A stretch of DNA of 64,000 bases from Nocardioides agariphilus. GTDB taxonomy: Bacteria; Actinomycetota; Actinomycetes; Propionibacteriales; Nocardioidaceae. Shown piece after piece: positions 46,056 through 54,165 of this stretch. The DNA lies in the NCBI RefSeq assembly GCF_015352445.1, contig NZ_JADKPO010000022.1, positions 1-64,000 on the forward strand, in the 5' to 3' direction. The position numbers and the translations under genes are program-made. The first letter of the stretch is position 1; the number at the start of each line of letters is the position of its first letter. The notes under the pieces were generated by a model that ran no database searches, had not been told where the DNA came from, and was given only the letters and a program-made list of their open reading frames with translations.

Positions 46056-46882
46056 CCCTTGACCGCTCCTTGCATGATGCCGGCCACGAACTGGCGGCCG
46101 GTGGCGACGAACAGGACGAGCAGCGGGATGGTCGCCAGCGTGGTGCCGGCGAGCACCAGGGCGTAGTCCTTGAAGTAGCCGCTCTGCAGCTGGTTGAGCG
46201 CGATCTGCACCGTGGGGTTCTCTGCGGGCAGCACGATGAGCGGCCAGAAGAAGTCGGTCCAGGTCATCATGAACGTGAACAGCCACAGGATCGCCATCGC
46301 CGGACGCGCCGCGGGCAGGGCGACGGTCACGAAGGTGCGGAACTGGCTGCACCCGTCGACGCGCGCGGCCTCGATGAGCTCGTCGGGCACGGCGTCGATG
46401 AGGTACTGACGCATGAAGAACACCCCGAACGCCGTGACGATCGTGGGCACGATCGCGGCCCACACGCTGCCTGTCCAGCCGAGCTTTGCCATCACGATGA
46501 ACAGCGGCACGACACCGAGCTGCGTCGGCACCGCCATCGTGACGACGACGAAGACGAGCAGCGGGGTGCTCCCGCGAAAGCGCAGCTTGGCGAACGCGTA
46601 GCCCGCGAGCGTGCCGAAGAAGACCACCGACGTCGCCGCCACCGAGGAGACCATCAGGCTGTTGCCGAGCGCCTTCCAGAACGGCACGGAGTCGAAGACC
46701 CGTTGGGCGTTCGCCAGGAAGTGACCACCGGGCAGCATCGGTGGGGTGTCGCGGGTGATCACCTCCTTGGTGTGGGAGCCGATCAGGAACGACCAGTACA
46801 GCGGCAGCGCCGAGCCGACGATGAACGCCGTCAGCAGGCCGTAGACGAGGAACCCGGGCCGGCCAACGGATCGAGCAGTCAT
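46052..46882 (-). CDS. Sugar ABC transporter permease (CebG-like)
   Basis: A 276-residue carbohydrate ABC permease (MalG type) with six helices and the EAA loop (DELIEAARVDGCSQFRTF). ATG 46882 overlaps the stop of the partner permease; the upstream open frame is not family-like. It pairs with the permease at 46879-47925. The ATPase (MsiK-like) is not in this cluster and is probably encoded elsewhere, as in Streptomyces. Confidence 0.9.
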   Translation of the reverse strand: MTARSVGRPGFLVYGLLTAFIVGSALPLYWSFLIGSHTKEVITRDTPPMLPGGHFLANAQRVFDSVPFWKALGNSLMVSSVAATSVVFFGTLAGYAFAKLRFRGSTPLLVFVVVTMAVPTQLGVVPLFIVMAKLGWTGSVWAAIVPTIVTAFGVFFMRQYLIDAVPDELIEAARVDGCSQFRTFVTVALPAARPAMAILWLFTFMMTWTDFFWPLIVLPAENPTVQIALNQLQSGYFKDYALVLAGTTLATIPLLVLFVATGRQFVAGIMQGAVKG

Positions 46883-47925
46883 CGCCGTCTCCTCGTGAGA
46901 TGGGCCAGCGCCCCGAAGCGCCGCGACAGCACGTAGTTGAGCAGCGCGATCACGATGATGAGCAGGAACAGCAGCCACGCCGTGGCCGAGGCGCGGCCGA
47001 GGTCGCGCAGGTGCCAGCCGAAGTCGTAGACCAGCATCGTCATGGTGCTGAACTGCCGGTCGCTACCGCCGTTCTGAGCAAGGGTGCTGTCGAACATCCG
47101 TGGCTCGGCGAAGATCTGCAGGCCGCCGATCGTGGAGGTGATGACCACGAAGATGACCGTCGGCCGGATGCTCGGCACGGTGATGCGGGTGAACTGCTTG
47201 AACCTGCTGGCGCCGTCGATGGCCGAGGCGTCGTAGAGGTCTCGGGGCACCGCCTGCATCGCGGCGAGCAGGATCAGCGCGTTGTAGCCCGTCCAACGCC
47301 AGTTGACCATCGTGGCGATGGCGAGGTGGCTGGCCAACCGGTCGGTGTGCCAGCTGACGCTGGGCAGGCCGACCCAGTTGAGGGCCTCGTTGATCAGGCC
47401 GTAGCGGTCGCCGAACAGGCTGCCGAAGATGATGCCGACCGCGACCGGCGCCACCACGAAGGGGAGCAGTACGCCCATCCGCCACAGCGTTGCGCCGCGC
47501 AGCGCGTTGTCGAGCAGGCCGGCCAGTGCGAGGGCGATCAGGATCTGTGGTCCCGAGGAGAGCACGAAGATGCTGACCGTGTTGACCGCCGACTTCACGA
47601 AGTACGGGTTCTCGAGCACGTCGCGGTAGTTCTGCAGGCCGACGAACTCGCCCTTGCCGCCGATCAGGCTCCAGTCGTAGACCGAGACGACCGCCGTGTA
47701 GACGAGCGGGAACATCCCGACCACCAAGAAGAGCAGGAAGAACGGCGAGATGTAGACGTACGGCGAGTACCGCACGTCCCAGCGGCTGAGCCGCTCCCGC
47801 CACGGCGACGCGGCGCGGGCGCCGGATCGTCGTACGACGGGTGGTTCCGGAGGAGTGGCGACCGGGGACGCCGCGCCCTCGTCTGGGGCGGCGTCCCCGG
47901 TCATCACCTCGACATCCTGAGGCAC
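46879..47925 (-). CDS. Sugar ABC transporter permease (CebF-like)
   Basis: A 348-residue MalF-type permease with a long cytosolic start (about 55 residues, Pro/Arg-rich), six to seven helices and the EAA-type loop (PRDLYDASAIDGASRFKQF). It forms the membrane channel with the CebG-like permease. It lies 24 bases after the binding-protein gene and overlaps the next permease, so the order is binding protein, CebF, CebG, glucosidase, LacI. Confidence 0.9.
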   Translation of the reverse strand: MPQDVEVMTGDAAPDEGAASPVATPPEPPVVRRSGARAASPWRERLSRWDVRYSPYVYISPFFLLFLVVGMFPLVYTAVVSVYDWSLIGGKGEFVGLQNYRDVLENPYFVKSAVNTVSIFVLSSGPQILIALALAGLLDNALRGATLWRMGVLLPFVVAPVAVGIIFGSLFGDRYGLINEALNWVGLPSVSWHTDRLASHLAIATMVNWRWTGYNALILLAAMQAVPRDLYDASAIDGASRFKQFTRITVPSIRPTVIFVVITSTIGGLQIFAEPRMFDSTLAQNGGSDRQFSTMTMLVYDFGWHLRDLGRASATAWLLFLLIIVIALLNYVLSRRFGALAHLTRRRR

Positions 47926-47949
47926 AGGGCAGTCCCGTGTCGTGTGCCG

Positions 47950-49266
47950 TCAGGAGAGCTGGTCGACGTCGGAGAGGAACGTCGCCCAGGACTCATCGGG
48001 GGTGTTGCTCCCGTCGTCGACGCGGATCAGCGCGGCCTGGAAGGCCTGGAGGATGTCGGAGTACTTCGGGCCCTTGTACGGCTGCACGGTGATCGCGGCG
48101 GCGCGGTCGCCGAGGATCTGGCCGACGGGGGCGTTGTTGAAGAACTCGTTGGTCATCTCGGTGACCGCGGGGTCATCGAGGGCGTCGACCTGGCTGGGGA
48201 ACGCGCCGATCGCCTGGAAGGCCTTCACCTGCTGCTCGGGCGCGGTGATCCACGCGGCGAACTCCTTGGCCTCGTCGGGGTGCTCGGACTGCTTCGGCAC
48301 GACCAGGAAGGATCCGCCCCAGTTGCCGCCGCCGCCCGGGAAGACGTTGGCGAAGTCCCAGCCCTTGACGCCGTCGGCGTTGCCGGCGACCACGCCGAGC
48401 ATCCAGCCGGGGCAGGCCATCGTGGCGAAGCCGTCCTTCTGGAACGACGCGGTCCAGTCGTCGCTCCACTGGGTGAGCTTGGTCGACAGACCCTTGGCGA
48501 CGTTGGCGGTCAACGTGGCGTAGAGCGACTCAAGGTCGGGGTTCTCGACGTCGATGGTGTTGTCGGACTTCTCGAAGGGGTTGGCGATCTGGTTGAGCAT
48601 CGCCTGCGCGGTGCCTCCGGTGGAGTCGTACCACGCCGTGCCCGGCACCTTGCTGACGAACTCCTCGCCGGTGGCGAAGTAGTCGTCCCAGGTGCCCATC
48701 AGTGCCGCGACCTCCTCGCGGTCGGTCGGCAGCCCGGCCTTCTCGAACAGGTCGGCGCGGTAGCAGATGCCCTCGGGCCCGGCGTCGGTGCCGTAGCCGA
48801 TCATGTGACCGTCGGCGTCGGTCGCGGCCTTGGCCTTGAAGTCGAGCCAGCGGCCGTCGAGCGCGGGGTCGGTCAGGTCGACGAAGGCGTCCGACTCGGC
48901 CAGCATCGCGGGCATGGAGTCACCCTCGATCGCCTCGATGTCCGAGAGGCCCGAGCCGGCGGCGAGCTTGGTGTAGAGGTTCTCCTTGGCGTCGTCCCAG
49001 GTGCCCACCTTCTTCTGGGTCACCTGGATGTCGGGGTTGGCTGCGTTCCACTCGTCGATGAGGTCCTCGTAGCCGAACTCGTTGAACGTCGCGATGGTGA
49101 TCTTGACGGGTCCGTCGCCCGCGTTGCCCGAGTCGCCGCCGTCGCCTCCGTCGCCCGAGTCGCCGCCACATGCGGCCAGTCCGAGGGAGAGGACGAGCGC
49201 CGAGACGGCGGTCAAGGCCACACGTGGGGTTCGAGAACTTGCCGGGCGTCGGGTGCTGCGCTTCAC
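47950..49266 (-). CDS. Sugar-binding lipoprotein of ABC transporter (CebE-like)
   Basis: A 438-residue family 1 solute-binding protein: signal peptide and lipobox (LGLAAC, C33), then a Gly/Asp/Ser linker and a two-lobe fold (ITIATFNEFGYEDLIDEWNAANP, AAGSGLSDIEAIEGD). It catches the sugar on the outer membrane face. It is first in the operon, and a TTGACA/CATAGT promoter and two LacI-type operators lie upstream. Cellobiose/cello-oligosaccharide is the likely ligand from context. Confidence 0.9.
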   Translation of the reverse strand: MKRSTRRPASSRTPRVALTAVSALVLSLGLAACGGDSGDGGDGGDSGNAGDGPVKITIATFNEFGYEDLIDEWNAANPDIQVTQKKVGTWDDAKENLYTKLAAGSGLSDIEAIEGDSMPAMLAESDAFVDLTDPALDGRWLDFKAKAATDADGHMIGYGTDAGPEGICYRADLFEKAGLPTDREEVAALMGTWDDYFATGEEFVSKVPGTAWYDSTGGTAQAMLNQIANPFEKSDNTIDVENPDLESLYATLTANVAKGLSTKLTQWSDDWTASFQKDGFATMACPGWMLGVVAGNADGVKGWDFANVFPGGGGNWGGSFLVVPKQSEHPDEAKEFAAWITAPEQQVKAFQAIGAFPSQVDALDDPAVTEMTNEFFNNAPVGQILGDRAAAITVQPYKGPKYSDILQAFQAALIRVDDGSNTPDESWATFLSDVDQLS

Positions 49267-49283
49267 CGAGTGCCTCCTGGTGG

Positions 49284-49301
49284 GTGTGAGAGCGCTTCCA
49301 C
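49284..49301. promoter_or_regulatory. LacI-type operator A (CebR-like box)
   Basis: GTGTGAGAGCGCTTCCAC. The inner 14 bases (TGAGAGCGCTTCCA) match the Streptomyces CebR box TGGGAGCGCTCCCA at 12 of 14 positions. It lies just downstream of the predicted transcription start of the binding-protein gene, where a repressor would block elongation or initiation. Its exact reverse complement recurs at 49375-49392. Confidence 0.85.
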
Positions 49302-49316
49302 TCTCGGTTGCGGAGG

Positions 49317-49346
49317 ACTATGTCGTGCGCCACAACAAAGTGTCAA
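49317..49346 (-). promoter_or_regulatory. Promoter of the sugar operon
   Basis: On the minus strand TTGACA (49341-49346) and CATAGT (49317-49322) are separated by 18 bases, a good -35/-10 pair for the main sigma factor. It lies between the two operators, so repressor binding on both sides could close a loop around it. Confidence 0.65.
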
Positions 49347-49374
49347 GAGACGCGGGAGAATTGGATCGATCAAT

Positions 49375-49392
49375 GTGGAAGCGCTCTCACAC
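49375..49392. promoter_or_regulatory. LacI-type operator B (CebR-like box)
   Basis: GTGGAAGCGCTCTCACAC, the exact reverse complement of operator A over 18 bases. Centres are 91 bp apart, suitable for DNA looping by a tetramer or two dimers. It sits 28 bases upstream of the -35 element. Confidence 0.8.
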
Positions 49393-49400
49393 TTTCACCT

Positions 49401-49607
49401 CGAGCCGGCGCAGTTGGCCCGCCGTACGCCCCCGAGTCGGCGCAGATGGCCCCGCCATCGTGCGCGAGTCGGCACAGTTGGCCCCGTACGCCGACAGTGG
49501 GGGATCACCGTCCCTCGGCTGGGCAGGGCGAACTGCGCCGACTGGACGCACGCGAGAGGGCGAACTGCGCCGACTGGACGCGCGCGAGAGGGCGAACTGC
49601 GCCGACT
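49401..49607. repeat. 32-bp-periodic inverted repeat array (3 + 3 copies)
   Basis: Between typA and the sugar operon there are six copies of an 18-bp core, AGTCGGCGCAGTTSGCCC. Copies at 49403, 49435 and 49467 read rightward, each exactly 32 bp apart. Copies at 49526, 49558 and 49590 are the reverse complement, again exactly 32 bp apart. The 32-bp units at 49526-49557 and 49558-49589 differ by one base. About 40 bp separate the two sets, so the region could fold as a long imperfect hairpin. 32 is not a multiple of three, so it is not coding. This is not a CRISPR: the interval is only 14 bases. It fills most of the 346-base gap (49267-49612). Confidence 0.85.
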
Positions 49608-49612
49608 CGCGG

Positions 49613-51481
49613 TCAGTTCTTGCGGGCCCTCGAGGCGAGCTTGGCGCGCTCGTTCTGGTCGAGCACCACCTTGCGGATGCGGATGCTGCCGGCGGTCACC
49701 TCGACGCACTCGTCCTCGCGACAGAACTCCAGGCTCTGTTCGAGCGAGAGCTTGCGCGGGGGGATGAGCTTCTCGAAGTTGTCGGAGGTGGCGGACCGGA
49801 TGTTGGTCTGCTGCTTCTCCTTGGTGATGTTGACGTCCATGTCGTCGGCGCGGGAGTTCTCGCCGACGATCATCCCCTCGTAGACCTCCGTCGCGGGCTC
49901 CACGAACAAGATGCCGCGCTCTTGGAGGTTGGTCATCGCGTACGCCGTCGCGGAGCCGGAGCGGTCGGCCACCAGCGAGCCCGAGGCGCGAGACCGGATC
50001 TCGCCGGTCCACGGTTCGTACCCCTCGCTGATGTGGTGGGCGATGCCGGTGCCGCGGGTCTCGGTGAGGAAGTCGGTGCGGAACCCGATCAGCCCGCGGG
50101 CCGGCACGATGAACTCCATGCGGACCCAGCCGGTGCCGTGGTTGGTCATCTGCTCCATCCGGCCCTTGCGGGCGGCCAGCAGCTCGGTGATGGCGCCGAG
50201 GTACTCCTCCGGCGCGTCGATGGTGAGCCGCTCCATCGGCTCGTGCAGCTTGCCGTCGACGGTCTTGGTGACGACCTGCGGCTTGCCGACGGTCAGCTCG
50301 TACCCCTCGCGGCGCATCTGCTCCACCAGGATCGCCAGCGCGAGCTCGCCGCGGCCCTGCACCTCCCACGCATCGGGCCGGTCGGTCGGCAGGATCCGCA
50401 GGGAGACGTTGCCGACCAGCTCGGCGTCGAGCCGGTCCTTGACCAGCCGTGCGGTGACCTTGGACCCCTTGGCGCCGCGGCCGACGAGGGGTGAGGTGTT
50501 GGTGCCGATGGTCATCGAGATGGCCGGCTCGTCGACGTGGATCAGCGGCAGGGCGACCGGGATGTCGGCGTCGGCGAGCGTCTCGCCGATGGTGATCTCG
50601 GGGATGCCGGCGACCGCGACGATGTCACCGGGACCGGCCGATGTGCCGGGCTTGCGCTCGAGGCCGTCGGTCACCAGCAGCTCGGTGATGCGGACGTTCT
50701 GCTTGGAGCCGTCGCGCTTCATCCACGCGACGGTCTGGCCCTTGCGCAGCTCGCCCTCGTGCACCCGCAGCAGCGCCAGCCGGCCCAGGAACGGCGACGC
50801 GTCGAGGTTGGTGACGTGGGCCTGCAGCGGCGCGCCCTCGGTGTAGGTCGGAGCGGGGATCGTCTCGAGGATCGTGCGGAACAGCGGCGCGAGGTCGGGG
50901 GAGTCGGGCATGCCGCCGTCAGCGGGCTGCTCCAGCGACGCCCGCCCCGCCCGCGCCGAGGCGTAGACGACGGGGAAGTCGAGCGCGTCCTGGGCGTGGT
51001 GCTCGTCGAGCAGGTCCAAGAACAGCTCGTAGGTCTCGTCGACCACCTCGCTGATCCGGGCGTCCGGACGGTCAACCTTGTTGACGACCAGGATGACCGG
51101 GAGGTCCGCGTTGAGCGCCTTGCGGAGCACGAACCTGGTCTGCGGAAGCGGACCCTCGGACGCGTCGACCAGCAGCACGATCCCGTCGACCATCGAGAGA
51201 CCGCGCTCGACCTCGCCACCGAAGTCGGCGTGGCCGGGGGTGTCGATGATGTTGATCGTCAGGTCGCCGTACTTCACCGCGGTGTTCTTGGCGAGGATGG
51301 TGATGCCCTTCTCGCGCTCGAGGTCGCCGGAGTCCATGATCCGGTCGGCGACACCAGCCTCTTCCTGGTGCGCTGAGAACGCCCCGGCCTGGTGGAGCAT
51401 CGCGTCGACCAGCGTGGTCTTGCCATGATCGACGTGGGCGACGATGGCGACATTGCGCAGGTCGCTACGGAGCGTGGACAT
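49613..51481 (-). CDS. typA: Ribosome-associated GTPase TypA/BipA
   Basis: A 622-residue translational GTPase: P-loop AHVDHGKTT (15-23), DTPGHADFGGEVER, NKVDRPDARI, then EF-G-like domains III and V and the TypA-specific end (IRIRKVVLDQNERAK). It binds the ribosome under stress or cold and helps large-subunit assembly. ATG 51481 is preceded by GAGGAG at ten bases; an ATG at 51499 is less well supported. The 32-bp repeat array begins immediately beyond its stop. Confidence 0.95.
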   Translation of the reverse strand: MSTLRSDLRNVAIVAHVDHGKTTLVDAMLHQAGAFSAHQEEAGVADRIMDSGDLEREKGITILAKNTAVKYGDLTINIIDTPGHADFGGEVERGLSMVDGIVLLVDASEGPLPQTRFVLRKALNADLPVILVVNKVDRPDARISEVVDETYELFLDLLDEHHAQDALDFPVVYASARAGRASLEQPADGGMPDSPDLAPLFRTILETIPAPTYTEGAPLQAHVTNLDASPFLGRLALLRVHEGELRKGQTVAWMKRDGSKQNVRITELLVTDGLERKPGTSAGPGDIVAVAGIPEITIGETLADADIPVALPLIHVDEPAISMTIGTNTSPLVGRGAKGSKVTARLVKDRLDAELVGNVSLRILPTDRPDAWEVQGRGELALAILVEQMRREGYELTVGKPQVVTKTVDGKLHEPMERLTIDAPEEYLGAITELLAARKGRMEQMTNHGTGWVRMEFIVPARGLIGFRTDFLTETRGTGIAHHISEGYEPWTGEIRSRASGSLVADRSGSATAYAMTNLQERGILFVEPATEVYEGMIVGENSRADDMDVNITKEKQQTNIRSATSDNFEKLIPPRKLSLEQSLEFCREDECVEVTAGSIRIRKVVLDQNERAKLASRARKN

Positions 51482-51543
51482 CAGAGAGGGGCTCCTCATA
51501 CAGGGGAGAAAGCGCGGGCGGAGGCCAAACCCGCAGAGTCTAA

Positions 51544-51566
51544 GCGGCGGTATGGTCCACCGCCGC
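51544..51566. other. Stem-loop upstream of typA
   Basis: An 8-bp perfect stem GCGGCGGT/ACCGCCGC with a 7-base loop lies in the divergent spacer between typA and the small ORF. It may be part of the typA 5' leader or a protein site. On the plus strand a weak promoter-like pair (TTGAGG 51574-51579, TAGTCT 51597-51602, 17-base spacer) follows. Confidence 0.3.
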
Positions 51567-51675
51567 ATCGTCCTTGAGGGGACCTTGGCCCGTCGTTAGT
51601 CTCCTCGTGCGTTCGCCTGGGGGTAGGCGGGCACGAGTGCGTACCCACACGTACGTCGAACCTGGGGGGGTCTCG

Positions 51676-51759
51676 ATGGGACGTCGACCGTCGTCGGCCT
51701 GCCTGGACACACCCCTGCCTGCCCGCTATCCGCGCGGCGTGGCGGGGTGGTCGCCATGA
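51676..51759 (+). CDS. Tiny ORF (27 residues) coupled to pseudo-HprK gene
   Basis: ATG 51676 follows a G-rich ribosome site (GGGGGG, five bases upstream) and encodes MGRRPSSACLD then TPLPARYPRGVAGWSP, ending with TGA that overlaps the ATG of the HprK/PqqD-like gene. It contains one Cys and several Pro. The same frame is open upstream to 51574, so a longer product is possible. It may only couple translation, or be a short peptide substrate. Evidence is positional. Confidence 0.35.
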   Translation: MGRRPSSACLDTPLPARYPRGVAGWSP

Positions 51760-52829
51760 CGCGCGCCTCCAGCCAGCACTCACCAGTGGTGCTCGACGTC
51801 CTCGGCCGCCGCGTGCGCATCGACGCTGGCGGGCACCCGGCCACCGCGCAGGTCGACGCCCTGTGGTCCCGTTGCCGGACGACCGGTGCGAGCGATACCG
51901 GCGAGGAGACCACGATCATCCTGCCCCGGACGGACCGGCCGTTGACGCCGGACGCCGGCCTGCACCTGGCAGACCAGGTCCGCGCGGTCGCGCTCGAGGC
52001 GGCAGCCGGCCGCCTGCTGCTCCTGAGGGCAGCAGCGGTCTCCACACCTGACGGCTCGGTCGTGGCGCTGGTCTCTTCCGACGCGGCCCAGCGGGCGAGC
52101 GTCGTCGCCGAGCTGAGCCGCCGAGGGTTCGGCTACGTGAGCGACGAGCTGCTCGCAGCCGACGAGTCCTTCGCGGTCGTGGCCTTCCCCGAGCCCCTTC
52201 GCTTCGAGCACGAGGACCCCGAGTTCTCCACCCTGGCCGGTCCGGACGCCCTCGGGATGCGCCCGTGCCCCGACGCGGGTCTGCGCCTGGCCGCCGTGGT
52301 GATGCTCGAGCACGACCCGGACCTCCGCGGTGCTCCCGAGCTGACCCGCGTCGCGCGGCCCGACGACGTACGCCGTCTCGAGGACGCCCTCGTGTCGGCT
52401 CCGAGCAGCTGGGCAGAGACGGCGCTGCCCGACCTGGTCGACGAGGTCGACGGCCTGTGGGTGCTGACGTACGGCGAGATCCAGGCCGCCGCGCCCGTGC
52501 TGGCCGGGCTCGTGGCCCGGCGTACGCAGGTGCCCGTCGGTCCTGGCCAGCTCTACGTCGCCGTCGGCGTCGGCGACGGCGAGGACCGGCCGCTGGCCGT
52601 CAGCGGCCACGACCTCGCCCTCGACGGACTTCGACGTGTCGTCTGGATGGCCGCAGCCGGTGGCGCGTCGCTCGAGGACCTGCACGCAGCAGCCATCCGC
52701 GAGCTACCCGATCCGCACCCGGTGTCGGTGCAGCTGGTGGCGGCTGCCGTCCGCGACCTGATGGGCTTGAGGCTGCTCGTACCCGAGGAGGGCGTGCGCC
52801 GGTTGGCGGCCGTCGGCGGTGACATGTAG
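51756..52829 (+). CDS. Degenerate HprK/PqqD-like protein (no Walker A)
   Basis: A 357-residue paralogue of the protein at 31138-32229. The matching block reads RAAAVSTPDGSVVALVSSDAAQ in place of HAGGVADADGRLLALVAPSG, and GYVSDELLAAD is kept, but the GxxGTGKT loop is replaced (SSDAAQRAS), so ATP binding is unlikely. A PqqD-like end (LAVSGHDLALDGLRRVVWM to LRLLVPEEG) remains. It follows a tiny ORF by an ATGA overlap and precedes an M4 protease gene by nine bases. Likely a binding, not catalytic, protein. Confidence 0.55.
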   Translation: MTRASSQHSPVVLDVLGRRVRIDAGGHPATAQVDALWSRCRTTGASDTGEETTIILPRTDRPLTPDAGLHLADQVRAVALEAAAGRLLLLRAAAVSTPDGSVVALVSSDAAQRASVVAELSRRGFGYVSDELLAADESFAVVAFPEPLRFEHEDPEFSTLAGPDALGMRPCPDAGLRLAAVVMLEHDPDLRGAPELTRVARPDDVRRLEDALVSAPSSWAETALPDLVDEVDGLWVLTYGEIQAAAPVLAGLVARRTQVPVGPGQLYVAVGVGDGEDRPLAVSGHDLALDGLRRVVWMAAAGGASLEDLHAAAIRELPDPHPVSVQLVAAAVRDLMGLRLLVPEEGVRRLAAVGGDM

Positions 52830-52838
52830 GCAGGGTGC

Positions 52839-54158
52839 ATGACCTGCCTCTTCGTGCCCCCCTACCTGCTCGAGCAGATCGCGCGCTCCGGCGGCGTCGG
52901 CGCTGCCGCCGCCCGAGCCAGCGCGACGCTGTCGGTCGACGCGCAGCTGCGTGGCCAGCGCGCTGCACAGTCGCGGCCAACCAATGCACCCTCCGGCACG
53001 CTCGTAGCCGTTCCAGGCTGGACCGTGCACACGGCCGACGGGTCCACGACCCTGCCCGGACGGCCGGTGCGTGCCAAGGGCGAGCCTGCCTCGGGCGACG
53101 ACGCCGTCGACGAAGCCGCCGACGGGATCGAAGGCGCGCTCCGGCTGTTCGCCGAGGTGTTCGGCCGGTCGTCCTTCGACGGTGCGGGCGCTGCCGTCTC
53201 ACTGACCGTCCACTACGGCCGCGACTACGACAACGCCTTCTGGGACGGCGCTCAGCTGGTCTTCGGCGACGGTGACGGCGAGATCTTCGGCAGGTTCACC
53301 CGCCCGGTCGACGTGCTCGGCCACGAGCTCACCCACGCCGTCACCGAGCGTTCGGCAGCCCTGCGCTACTCCGGCCAGTCAGGTGCGCTCAACGAGTCGG
53401 TGAGCGACGTCTTCGGCAGCTGCCTCAAGCAGTGGCTCCTCGGCCAGACCGTCGACGAGGCCGACTGGCTGATCGGCGCCGGCCTGTTCGTCCCCGGCGT
53501 CCGCGCCCGCGGCCTTCGCGACATGGCCAACCCCGGCACCGCCTACGACGACCCCCGTCTCGGCCGTGACCCCCAGGGCGCCTCGATGGATGCCTACGTC
53601 GAGACCACCGACGACAACGGCGGGGTCCACCTCAACTCCGGCATCGCCAACCGCGCCTTCCACCTCTCGGCCTCGGCCATCGGCGGCCGCGCCTGGGAAG
53701 GCGCCGGTGCTATCTGGTACGCCGCCCTCACCGGTCCCGATGTCGGTCCCGACACCGACTTCGCGGGATTCGCCGCCGCCTGTGTCGCGGCTGCCGGTGA
53801 CCACGCCGACGTCGTCGGTCGGGCCTGGGAGACCGTGGGCGTCACAACCGCATCCGGGTCGAGCAGCGCGGCCCCGACCCCGACGGTGCCCCAGGAGTCG
53901 CTGGTCAGCGTCCGCCGTACGGGCGGGTTCGCCGGCCGCACCACCGAGGGCACCGTTGACCTCGGGTCCCACGACGCGCGCGTCCCCGAGGTGCGCGAGC
54001 TGGTCGACCGCATCGACCTGGCCGACGTGCCGGGCGGCGACCCCCACCCCGACATGTTCGTCTACGACTTCAACCTCTGCGGACGCTGCGCCAAGGTGCC
54101 TCAGCAGCACCTCACGCCGGACCTGTCCAGGCTGGCCGTGCTCGTGCTGGAGGCCTAG
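52839..54158 (+). CDS. Protealysin-like M4 metalloprotease fused to emfourin-like inhibitor domain
   Basis: A 439-residue protein. It starts with the protealysin-type propeptide signal CLFVPPYLLEQIA (residues 3-15), then the M4 catalytic domain with HELTH (162-166), ALNES third zinc ligand (E186) and GGVHLNSG (H264, as in thermolysin). After a Ser/Ala/Thr/Pro linker (~337-354) residues 355-439 (VSVRRTGGFAG, FVYDFNL, LAVLVLEA) look like emfourin, the M4 inhibitor that is normally a separate gene. No signal peptide. The fusion would keep protease and inhibitor in one chain. Confidence 0.8.
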   Translation: MTCLFVPPYLLEQIARSGGVGAAAARASATLSVDAQLRGQRAAQSRPTNAPSGTLVAVPGWTVHTADGSTTLPGRPVRAKGEPASGDDAVDEAADGIEGALRLFAEVFGRSSFDGAGAAVSLTVHYGRDYDNAFWDGAQLVFGDGDGEIFGRFTRPVDVLGHELTHAVTERSAALRYSGQSGALNESVSDVFGSCLKQWLLGQTVDEADWLIGAGLFVPGVRARGLRDMANPGTAYDDPRLGRDPQGASMDAYVETTDDNGGVHLNSGIANRAFHLSASAIGGRAWEGAGAIWYAALTGPDVGPDTDFAGFAAACVAAAGDHADVVGRAWETVGVTTASGSSSAAPTPTVPQESLVSVRRTGGFAGRTTEGTVDLGSHDARVPEVRELVDRIDLADVPGGDPHPDMFVYDFNLCGRCAKVPQQHLTPDLSRLAVLVLEA

Positions 54159-54165
54159 GGCACGG

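Noticed and set aside
49401-49607. Repeat array as a CRISPR
   Set aside because: Units are inverted halves with 14-base intervals that are partly conserved; no cas genes are present.
46900-49767. Very long plus-strand open frame (about 955 codons) opposite the sugar ABC operon
   Set aside because: Low-complexity sequence with no family-like motifs; the minus strand holds clear transporter genes. It is a high-GC shadow.
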